A stretch of DNA of 64,000 bases from Eurosta solidaginis. Lineage: Eukaryota; Arthropoda; Insecta; Diptera; Tephritidae. Below, piece by piece: positions 43,301 to 51,616 of this stretch (position 1 is the stretch's first letter; the number at the start of each line of letters is the position of its first letter). Location of the stretch: contig NC_090324.1 in NCBI RefSeq assembly GCF_040869045.1, forward strand, positions 51,799,346-51,863,345. The letters run 5' to 3'. Position numbers and translations under genes: made by a program. Below the pieces are notes generated by a model. It saw only the letters and a program-made list of their open reading frames with translations. It made no database searches and was not told where the DNA came from.

Positions 43301-45632
43301 AGAGAGTGGCGAGAACATCACCAAACGCGTAATCCTATCCGCTATAGCCAAACTTTTCGACCCTTTAGGCTGGCTTGCACCAGTGGTCATAGTGGCAAAA
43401 ATACTAATGCAGCATATCTGGTTAGAGGGCACCGGGTGGGACGAACCTGTCTCCCCAACTACCTTAGAACGGTGGGAAAATTTCACCCAACACTATAACG
43501 AAATAGATAACATTAGGATACCGCGATGGGTAAATTTTACGCCCGAGGACGACATCGAAATACATGGTTTTTGCGATGCATCGGAAAAGGCATATGCAGC
43601 AGCTATATACATGCGCGTAAAAAGGGACGATACAATTTTCACAAATCTCTTGCTAGCCAAAACCCGAGTAGCCCCAGTGAAAACCATCTCACTACCACGC
43701 TTAGAACTTTGCGGCGCCGTGCTGCTCGCAGAAATCATGGAATCAATATTCCGAAACATTCATTTGGGGCCAGCAAAAGTTCACCTCTGGACGGATTCAA
43801 CCATCGTACTCGCTTGGATAAGAAAGCCGCCCTGTTCCTGGTCAACCTTCGTCGCACACCGAATCACTAAGATCATCGATATGGTCGTTAGCAAGGACTG
43901 GCTTCACGTGGACTCGGAATCTAATCCAGCGGATCTAGGAAGCAGAGGACTACTTGCATCAGAGTTGACCAACAATTCGTTGTGGTGGCAGGGACCTTCT
44001 TGGCTGCAAGAAGACAATTCCCACTGGCCAGCACAAGAGACCGAATACAAAACGTCCGTTGAGGAGAAGAGGGCACAAACATATGCCACGACAAGGGTAG
44101 ATCATGTAGATATTCTCGACCGTTTTTCAAATTTACCCAGGGCCTTAAAGGTTCTCTCCTATGTTAGGAGATTTTATAAACGAACTCACCCAAAAACTAA
44201 AGCAATGTTCCACGAAAGGTCGTGCATAATCTCAGCCGATGAGATTAAGGCAACGACTCAAGCATTAATACGAGTCTGCCAGAAACAATTTTACGGGACA
44301 GAATATTTAAAATTGAAAAATAGGGAACCTATCGATCGAAAGAGTGAAATACTGTCACTCAACCCATATATCGACAAAGATGATATTATTAGAACAGGGG
44401 GGCGTCTAGGGGCTTCAAAGGACATGTCATACAATGAGCGTCATCCGATCATCTTGCCGTACAATTGTAGGCTGTCTCGCCTTACAGTTATGATGGCTCA
44501 TCATGACTCCCTTCATGGCGAGAACCAGCTCATGCTCCGTCTTATCCGAACCCAATACTGGATACCGAATGTCAAGACCATGATCAGAGCCATCATCCAC
44601 AAGTGCAAAACCTGCATTATTCACCGAAAGCAGGTACAGTCCCAACTTATGGGGACCCTTCCCTGCGAACGGACTACTTTTACCCGCGCGTTCACCAATA
44701 CCGGGGTAGACTTTGCAGGGCCTTTCGACATCAAAAGCTACCGCGGTAGGGGATGTCGACTGTCAAAAGGCTACGTATGCCTTTTTGTCTGCTTTTCCAC
44801 TAAGGCCATCCATTTAGAAGCCACTAGTGACCTTAGTACCCCAGGCTTCCTCGCGGCCTTTTCGCGTTTTATCGCGAGAAGAGGATGTCCGAAGAACATC
44901 TACTCCGACAATGGTACGAACTTTGTCGGAGCTTCCAGATCTCTACGATCGGAATTCAAAGCCTTCCTGGCAGAAAGCCGAGACAAAACAGTCTCCAAGT
45001 ATAGCCATCAAGCATTAACTTGGCATTTTATTCCCGCTGGCGCTCCACATATGGGCGGCTTGTGGGAAGCGGGAGTGAAGAGCTTCAAAAGCCACTTCAA
45101 AAAGATCGCTTCTCCCCACAAATATACTATGGAGGAGTTCCAAACACTTTTGTGCCGGATTGAGGCGTGCCTCAACTCGCGCCCTCTCAGTCCGGGGTCG
45201 AATGACCCAACGGACCTGGAACCACTAACCCCAGGACATTTCCTAACGGGCAGCCATCTTCTGGCGCCGCCAGAACCGGATGTGAACGAAAGCCCGGCCT
45301 CCATAATAAACAGATGGCAGAAGCTCAAGGCCCTCCATCAAACCTTCTGCCTTCGTTGGAAAACTGAATACCTTTCCGAACTTCAAAAACGAGTGAAGTG
45401 GAAACAGTCAAAGCAAAATCTTAAAGTGGATGATCTAGTTGTCATCAAAGAGGACAACTTATCTCCCAACGAATGGAGGTTAGGCAGAGTCGTCAACGTA
45501 CACCCCGGCGAAGATAACCGAGTACGTGTAGTCGACCTCATAACCGAGAAGGGTCAAGTCAGACGACCTTTGGTCAAACTGATCCTTCTTCCCACGGAGA
45601 TAGATTGTGCGAGGACCAAAAGCTTCGCTTAA
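40389..45632 (+). CDS. BEL/Pao gag-pol polyprotein, intact, 1747 residues
   Basis: A single uninterrupted frame. Domains in order: DUF1759-type gag (about 1-310), two CCHC knuckles (CKMCKSPEHRLRNC near 335; CLNCLSPGHTVTRC near 365) and CNTCHSRHHTLLH, aspartic protease with LIDSGSECSF (about 475), reverse transcriptase with YVDD (about 885), RNase H from FCDASEKAYAAA (about 1061), integrase zinc finger (HHDSLHGE...CKTC, about 1367-1420), integrase core with GVDFAGP, SDNGTNFVG and GGLWEAGVKSF (about 1440-1560) and a DUF5641-type tail (about 1685-1735). All catalytic residues I know to look for are present. The start was chosen by alignment with the gag start of element A. Possibly functional. 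Confidence 0.94.
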   Translation: METYIRLAESIAEFDKDYSLIPESDHSKHTLAIQQEELRLLWKKVKSAFDSLLGSDEVSADDVMAIRKKQKAAYAIYVRCSASISAEAEKYKKDEKNVNPEQEPHGHKIRLPACDTEVFKGDYLSWPTFRDLFTAIYINNSSLKGVEKLFHLNNKTQSEAKDIVKKCPLTNEGFEMAWKNLCERYENKRILVNTQLQILFNLKKVESECGSSIKKLQNDINNCISSLKCHKIDTSNWDAILTYLCSTKLPESTLALWEQSIDHKMDISKWEDMDKFLSNRFQTLETVSGFTGHATSKVQKPNASRQSSETPTKRLGAFQTKVSKQTIKSICKMCKSPEHRLRNCSRFCELTPPERIKFIKSTSGCLNCLSPGHTVTRCTSSYNCNTCHSRHHTLLHADTLQKNTTYNPPQHSYDNRPSTSRQALARQESEKPGSNGNKNVTSCHTNSSTGVLLGTARVHIHHNGTDFSARALIDSGSECSFITERLKRRINLPARKMHAQVSGITNAVSAQVKEASKIELRSPVDACFSLTTPVLVLAKLTGNLPSCHINAMTMQAFPDLVLADKRFYINEDVDLILGGDIYPQIILSGLKKNVLNTLLAQETVFGWILTGRVEAPSPTKSIMSFYNEVALDNQLKAFWEIENVPKNKMLNEEERYCQQLFKETTKRDENGKYIVSLPFRQDYHENIKLGPSLKRACSQFFRNEGRLLKNQELGKEYVRVLSEYETLGHMRKIKNNIPSDDSDNYFLPHHAVVKAESTTTKVRVVFNASSPTANGISLNDILHPGPVLQADLPILILRWRLYRFVFNSDIEKMYRQIWVTDNHAKFQRIVHRTSPNEPISLYELKTVTFGVNYAPYLAIRSLLQLADDVENTHPIASGILRESMYVDDVLSGGHTIASTIRARNEIREALHSAGFPLRKWTSNCEEILQDIPKTDLLSEDFLAFEEASSVKALGIRWNAHSDMFYFTAGALESGENITKRVILSAIAKLFDPLGWLAPVVIVAKILMQHIWLEGTGWDEPVSPTTLERWENFTQHYNEIDNIRIPRWVNFTPEDDIEIHGFCDASEKAYAAAIYMRVKRDDTIFTNLLLAKTRVAPVKTISLPRLELCGAVLLAEIMESIFRNIHLGPAKVHLWTDSTIVLAWIRKPPCSWSTFVAHRITKIIDMVVSKDWLHVDSESNPADLGSRGLLASELTNNSLWWQGPSWLQEDNSHWPAQETEYKTSVEEKRAQTYATTRVDHVDILDRFSNLPRALKVLSYVRRFYKRTHPKTKAMFHERSCIISADEIKATTQALIRVCQKQFYGTEYLKLKNREPIDRKSEILSLNPYIDKDDIIRTGGRLGASKDMSYNERHPIILPYNCRLSRLTVMMAHHDSLHGENQLMLRLIRTQYWIPNVKTMIRAIIHKCKTCIIHRKQVQSQLMGTLPCERTTFTRAFTNTGVDFAGPFDIKSYRGRGCRLSKGYVCLFVCFSTKAIHLEATSDLSTPGFLAAFSRFIARRGCPKNIYSDNGTNFVGASRSLRSEFKAFLAESRDKTVSKYSHQALTWHFIPAGAPHMGGLWEAGVKSFKSHFKKIASPHKYTMEEFQTLLCRIEACLNSRPLSPGSNDPTDLEPLTPGHFLTGSHLLAPPEPDVNESPASIINRWQKLKALHQTFCLRWKTEYLSELQKRVKWKQSKQNLKVDDLVVIKEDNLSPNEWRLGRVVNVHPGEDNRVRVVDLITEKGQVRRPLVKLILLPTEIDCARTKSFA

Positions 45633-46006
45633 CAATCCCCCCGTTCCTCCACATCCCTCCGTTCAAAAAAAAAAAAAAAAAAAAAAAAAACTTCTATTTT
45701 TTTCATTTCAAAAAAAACCATCCCACTTACTCGTTATTCCAGAACGAGTATACCAGAAAAGCCTTTACGCAGACCCTCGGTCTGCCACAGAAAGCAAAGG
45801 CACTCGGCCCATAATCCTTTTAAAATTTTCAAAATTTCAAAACCCAGCGCTCGCCCACCGAGGCCAATCAACCACCCTAATGCAGATCCCCATCTGCCAC
45901 AAAACACCTATTTTTAATTTTCACAACCAAACCCCATTTCACTCACTCACCCCGAGCGAGGACACCAGAACCCTAACGCAGACTCAGGGTCTGCCACAGA
46001 ACGCAG
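45633..46006 (+). other. Post-pol region of element C with poly-A run and hairpin repeats
   Basis: A run of 26 A at 45665-45690, then three divergent units, each made of a CTCG...CGAG type hairpin, about 20 bases, a GCAGA...TCTGC hairpin and CCACA. It ends at the breakpoint with moira coding sequence at about 46012. Confidence 0.6.
45729..46005. repeat. Three divergent hairpin-pair units
   Basis: Unit 1: ACTCGTT / AACGAGT around ATTCCAG (45729-45749, a perfect 7-7-7 hairpin) and GCAGACC / GGTCTGC around CTC (45769-45785). Unit 2 (about 45850-45903): CTCG / CGAG and GCAGAT / ATCTGC around CCCC. Unit 3 (about 45951-46002): CTCAC / GCGAG and GCAGAC / GTCTGC. The change from GCAGAC/GTCTGC to GCAGAT/ATCTGC keeps the stem paired. 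Confidence 0.7.
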
Positions 46007-49000
46007 ATGCACTTAACCAAAGAATCGTGGGCACAATTATTAATACAATTGTTGCAATATGTGGAGGCTAAGTTGGGCAAAAATGCTCAGGAGCCGCCGG
46101 CAACGCGAATCCCGATGCGTTTATTTATGGATTTCAAGCCTGGCGGTGGCCTATGTATCATCTTCAGCACAATGTTTAGATTTCGTGCCGAGCAACGCGA
46201 AAAAAATTTTGATTTTTCCGTTGGTAAAAATCCACCACGTAAAGATCCAAATATCCAATTGGTGATTGACATTGAACAAGCGTTGGTTGAGGCAAATCTT
46301 CATCGTATACATTATATTTACATCAGACCAGAAGTAAGCAAAGATTTAGCACAACGATTACGTGATATACTAATTACCAGACGTGTAGAAATCGTATTCG
46401 ATGAGGATGAAGCTACTCACATTATATATCCGGTGGTTGATCCTCATCCAGATGAATATGCACGACCAGTTTTTAAGCGCGGAAATCATGTAATGTTGCA
46501 TTGGTATTATTTTCCTGAATCATACGACTCTTGGGCAGTAAATACTTTTGATTTACCCGAATTCGTCCCCGAAAATCCAGACTCAACTGGAGAACGTTGG
46601 CTTGTTTCGGCATCTTGGGTTTTGGATTTGGAGCAATATAATGAATGGATGGTCGAAGAGTATTACGAAGTCGATGAAATGGGCAAAAAGAAAACACATA
46701 AACATCGTATGTCTGTTGATGATATGATGTCATTTGGAACGGATGAAAAGAAACGCGTTTCTTCTGGTGTAAGTGGTACTACGACAGGTAAACAAAAGCG
46801 ACGTCGTTCACCATCACCAAACACTTCGAAACCTGGCAAACGTAAGCGTTCGCCAGCCGTATTGCATAAAAAATTGCGTAACGAAGATGACGATGAAGAT
46901 TTGACACGTGACATGGATGATCCACCAGCAGAACCGAATGTTCAAGAGGTTGTAAAATCAGCGCCCATGCAGTCAACTGCTAGTCCAGCACCAGGAGGAA
47001 AATCACGTGCTGACAGTGATATGATACCCATTAGAAGTGGCACTATGACAGATTTAGATGATGAAATGACAGGCGGTAGCGCGGCTCCGGCGCTTTCCAC
47101 TGGCGATGGTGAAAATTCACAAACTGGTAAAACTAGTGACAACAGTAATACTCAAGAGTTCTCTTCCTCTGCCAAAGAGGATATGGAAGACAATGTTACC
47201 GAGCAAACCCATCACATTATTGTACCCTCATATTCGGCTTGGTTTGACTACAACTCTATCCATATTATTGAAAAACGTGCCATGTCGGAATTTTTTAATG
47301 GCAAAAATAAATCAAAAACTCCTGAAATTTATATGGCTTATCGTAATTTTATGATTGATACTTACAGATTAAATCCAACTGAATACTTAACCAGCACCGC
47401 CTGTCGCAGAAACCTAGCTGGTGATGTATGCGCTATAATGCGTGTACATGCATTCCTGGAACAATGGGGTCTTATAAATTACCAAATCGATGCAGAATTA
47501 CGTCCAACACCAATGGGTCCACCTCCCACTTCACATTTTCATATATTATCAGATACACCATCTGGTTTGCAATCGTTGAATCCCCAAAAGACGCAACAGC
47601 CATCTGCAGCCAAAACTTTGCTTGACTTAGACAAGCCGAAAGTAATTAAAGATGGTAAAGAAGGTTCTGTTGAAGGTGACAAACCAACACCACAACAGCA
47701 GCAACAGCTGCCACAGCAGCAAATCAATAATCCACAACAACAGGGCGTATTGCAACAAACTCAACAACAGCAAATGAATATGAAAACAAAAACTGCACTG
47801 GCCAACATGTTGAATAGTCGCTTGGGTAACAGCAATGGTGGGGCAATACAAATACAACAACAGCAACAGACGATGGTCGTAGCAGCAGGTGGCACCCCAG
47901 TACCAGAACAGTCGCTTCAACAACAACAGCATCCCCAGCAAATAATACAACATCAAGTTGTGGTCGCTGGTAATGCCCCACAGTCTGGTATGATATTGCA
48001 TCACAATCATCAGCAACAGCTGCAATATCAACAGCGCCAATTAAATATGGATCAAGTGGGTATCACTTCATCTCCTAATGATAGTGCTTTAAACATGATA
48101 ATGGAACACGAGACCCAGCAAAATCAGTCCCAACTATCACAACAGCTGCCACGCGAAAGAGGTGATAGATCACCACCTGAAATTAGCGATATTGTATCAT
48201 CTGTGGCGACAATAACGACCAGCACATCCATGGCATATGTAAATACTCCACACGGACTCTTTCCCATGCCATTGGGCAAGTCATCCAAATTGCCGCAAGT
48301 ATCAAAAGCCAAAGCAAAATCCAAATTCCTTGGAAAATTTATGGCTAAGGCTGTTATGGATAGTCGAATGTTGGATCTACCATTCTCAATACCGTTCTAC
48401 CGCTGGCTATTGAATGAAGAATATTCAGTTGGTTTAGCCGATTTGGCACGTGTCGCACCCGAAGTGCAAAGTACATTGGTAAGATTACAGGACGTGGTAC
48501 TTGAACGCGATCAAATATTAAACGAATCGAAACTTGATGCAATGGAAAAGACTGAAAAGATTGAATCGCTGGATTGGGATGGATGCCCCATAGCTGATCT
48601 TGGATTGGATTTCGTTTTACCAGGCTATGCAAATATAGAACTATGCCGTGGTGGTCGTGATACGCCAGTAACAATTCACAATCTACATCAGTACATCTCA
48701 TTGGTGACGTATTGGTTCCTTGTTGAAGGCGTGCAGAAACAATTTGAGGCGCTACGAGAAGGATTTGACTCGGTTTTCCCGACACAACGTCTGCGTATGT
48801 TTTATCCTGAAGAGTTGGAAAATGTTTTTGTGGTTCTGGTGCTTGCAACTACCAACGATGGGACGTTAAAATGCTTCAAGACTGTTGCCGTACTGACCAT
48901 GGGTTTACCCAAGATTCCCAGGCGATACAATATCTATATGATATCCTCTCTTCATATAATCGTGACGAGCAGCGTCTTTTTTTACAATTTGTGACCGGCT

Positions 49001-49218
49001 CACCCCGACTACCGACTGGAGTTTTTAAGTCTTTAACACCACAGCTAACAATTGTGCGCAAAACACTTGATGGTAATCAAAATCCAAACGAATATTTACC
49101 ATCAGTGATGACATGTGTAAATTATTTAAAATTGCCTGATTATTCAAGTCAGGAAGTGATGCGAGAAAAGCTTAAAGTTGCCGCGAATGAAGGCAGCATG
49201 TCGTTCCATTTATCATAA
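46007..49218 (+). pseudogene. Chimeric moira (SMARCC) - glutamine-rich - ctrip (TRIP12 HECT) gene, intronless, one frameshift
   Basis: Open for 995 codons (46007-48994). Residues about 4-560 follow Drosophila moira, the SWI/SNF scaffold: the N-terminal region (MRLFMDFKPGGGLCIIF, TIYIRPEVSKD-like, HVMLHWYYFPESYDSW), the basic segment with KRRRSPSPNTSKPGKRKRSP, and the SWIRM domain (about 401-500). The first 45-50 residues of moira and everything after about residue 560 (SANT, leucine zipper) are absent. Residues 560-735 are Gln-rich, not assigned. From about 740 it follows the ctrip/TRIP12 HECT E3 domain (NTPHGLFPMPLGK). A T run of five at 48825-48829, where the HECT frame needs six, shifts the frame; the rest of HECT, with its catalytic Cys ([13 protein letters not shown]) and C-terminal SFHLS, continues at 48871-49218 in the next frame. 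A homopolymer error in the assembly would make it a 1070-residue open frame. No introns. It lies inside element C in sense orientation. Confidence 0.82.
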
Positions 49219-49314
49219 ATATTGCAATGTATAGCAACAAAATTTATTAAAAAGAACTAAGTGCTTATAATTGGCATAACGAATGATACACACATCTTCA
49301 GATGCATAAAAATG
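49219..49314. other. Junction between the ctrip-like 3' end and the NHE8 fragment
   Basis: 96 AT-rich bases after the HECT stop codon, plausibly ctrip 3' UTR. The exchanger homology on the other strand begins at 49315. The open frame on the minus strand runs on through here but without similarity. Confidence 0.5.
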
Positions 49315-50064
49315 AAAGAAGTTGCCCTTATGTAAGTTATAACCCGATTCAAATATGATCGGTGGCAAGAGAACCAAAAAGAAGCCCGTTGGCGAAAATA
49401 CTTCTTCGCGCTTCCAACTGGGATTTTCACCCGACATAACCTTCAAAAACAGACCAATCAATGCGCCAAGGAATACAACAACAATGCTTTCAGGCAAATA
49501 TTGGAAGCCAGTCATTAACATTGAATGTATCAACAAAATACCCAACATAATAACGCAAATAACAAAGAAAATGGACAATGATGAATTGTGCTCTTGCTCG
49601 ACAGCATGTTGGTCTGGTAATGGTGGGTCTGCAGTAGGTGTTGTAGCATTTTGTGTATTATTTGCAGGTGCCAATCCTGTAGCCGTAGATATGGTAGCGT
49701 TTGTTAATACATTGGTACTGAGTTCATTCGTATTTGGGATTGATGTATTTGATGATAGTGAGGAGGCGTTGATTCCAGCGGATTGTTTGTCAGCTGATGG
49801 ATTGTTGCTGAATGTTGATTGTACTGATGACTTGTCTCCGGCGGAGCTGACATTTGGCTTACCACCACTTAGTGTTATATTCTGTGTGGTTTTTGTTGGT
49901 TGAATGGCAGCGGCGGAGTCCGATGGTTGGATACTTTTATTTATGGCTGTATTATTACTTAATGTGGCATTAATACCATTGGCATTATTTTCGCCCACTG
50001 AAGTTTGGACCAGCAAACAAATAGCAAGTGCAAAGCCGCATGCCATTATTTTGCTTTTAAACAT
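49315..50064 (-). pseudogene. NHE8-type Na+/H+ exchanger, 5' fragment (first 250 residues)
   Basis: Starts MFKSKIMACGFALAICLLV, a signal peptide (about 1-24), followed by a Ser/Thr/Asn-rich segment with many N-glycosylation sequons (about 25-160). Then come three membrane segments: SIFFVICVIMLGILLIHSML (164-183), LPESIVVVFLGALIGLFLKV (190-209) and FFLVLLPPIIFESGYNL (228-244), the last being the exchanger signature. Homology stops after GNFF (residue 250); the next 33 open residues are unlike the family, and no splice donor GT sits at the point of loss. About 60% of the transporter is missing. Acid-extruding antiporters of this group act in Golgi/endosome membranes. Antisense to element C. Confidence 0.8.
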
Positions 50065-51616
50065 TTTTGCTGTTGGAGTTGACTGCTTCGTTTTATAGGG
50101 TTAATTAAGCCATTCGTATTATATTTTCCTTACTTTTTTAATTTTGCAAATTTACAATATTCACGAAAATTCCAATATACAATTTTTACTACTTTACAAC
50201 AACAAAACTAACACGTCTACTCAATTAAAAAATTAGCAAGCGATTGTACTACGGCCACGCGCCGTAGTAAAAATAATGAAACAACGGAAAAATTCTTTCG
50301 ATTAGTCCCGTTTGTTTCAATTCTGAGAAATTTACATTCTATACACGGGTGTGTATGAATGTGCACAATTTTTTTTGTCTTTGCGGCTGGTAAATATCTA
50401 CCAGTGCATGGACTTTTGTAAAGGCAAAATGTTGGGGCACTGAAAATGGTAGTAGAAGTTTCGTGAAAACGATAACTACGGTTTATATTGGTACCAAAAA
50501 ATTCCCAATTTATCGTAAAACAAACAAATCACAAATAAATCACATCCCAAAACGTCTACCTACCACAACCATTTTCCAAGGTACCAAAATTACTGCCGCC
50601 AAATAACCAAGGTCAGCTTGCTATCGTTTACGTAAAACTTTTTATTTTCCTTCAAATTATTCACAAAAAAAAACAAAAAAAAAAACTGAGAAAAATAGCG
50701 CAGAAAATATTCGCGTACTCAGGCATTATATTTCTCCACTCAAAAATTTATTTCCTGTTTAAGTTCTGCACAAATTTTTTCAAAATTTATTGATTTGATC
50801 AGTATCGCCCCCTAATGGTAGTTGGGTGGGCTCTGCAATTCAATACTTTAAAATTATCGCAGTATACAGTATACGTTTTCAGTGCGAAAATACTGAAATA
50901 TTGGTAGAATCTGGGTTTTGGTAGCGGTAGTAGTAGAAAATGAAAAATGGGCCAAAAAGGTATGTCAAACTACCAATGCGGTAAAGTACGGGCACTGACT
51001 GCCCATATACTTATACCAACGTATGTACATACATGCCGAGTTTTTAAATCTACATTATATTAGGGATGCATAAAATGATGCAAACGGGTACCGAAGAACC
51101 CGTTTTCGAAAAATCGGTACCGGAGCCAAATACCCTTCGGGAACCGTGCCATTTGCTAAAGGCCATCAATTAAACCGGACTAGAAGCGTACTTGAAAAAA
51201 AAAATTGAATAAACAACTCTCATAAATTACCGAAAGGTAATACAAAAAGAGAAAAATGACACATTCTACAAATGATTCTCCTCATCCAAAACGAACATTT
51301 TTTTATTTTTTTCTTAACATCGCATACAATTTTGCTGTCCAAACATTTTTTTTGTGGCGGGCAGGGAAGTTGTTGGGTTTTAGCACCAACAACACAAATA
51401 ACAGCGACTCAAAAGAACCCACGCTATACACTTTCTACCCGGTTCGGCAACAGAATGTGTGAACCGAAAATCGTAAATGCTCATTTTCTGCAGCACTAGT
51501 GTGCACGTGGCCAACTAAAACGCTGCCGGGTGACACAAAATAAACAAAATAAGGCACTAAAGACCCAGGCACATAACGTGCGGGGAAAGAGGCCATGCAC
51601 ATAATGCAAGCCACAT
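50065..51616. other. Region between the NHE8 fragment and the gag-protease frame
   Basis: 1.5 kb, no convincing gene. The part next to 50064 is presumably the NHE8 5' UTR and upstream sequence. At 51061 AGGGATGCAT and CGGTACCG-type palindromes (ACCGAAGAACCCG, AATCGGTACCGGAG) suggest a MITE fragment. The GTATACAGTATAC repeat is at 50861-50880. Confidence 0.45.

Noticed and set aside
45665..45690. Poly-A run as the end of a retroposed BEL transcript
   Set aside because: Hairpin units continue after it and the 3' LTR with purine tract is further on. A processed-copy origin would need another set of target duplications, not seen. It remains a possible junction.
47627..48040. Leucine-rich minus-strand frame
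   Set aside because: It is the complement of CAG/CAA glutamine codons of the chimeric gene.
46007..49218. A genuine single-copy moira gene
   Set aside because: The first 45-50 residues, the SANT domain and the rest of moira are absent, ctrip sequence follows, there are no introns, and the whole lies between two LTRs.
49213..50064. A complete exchanger gene
   Set aside because: Only three membrane segments are present and the remaining transporter is not found downstream on the minus strand.
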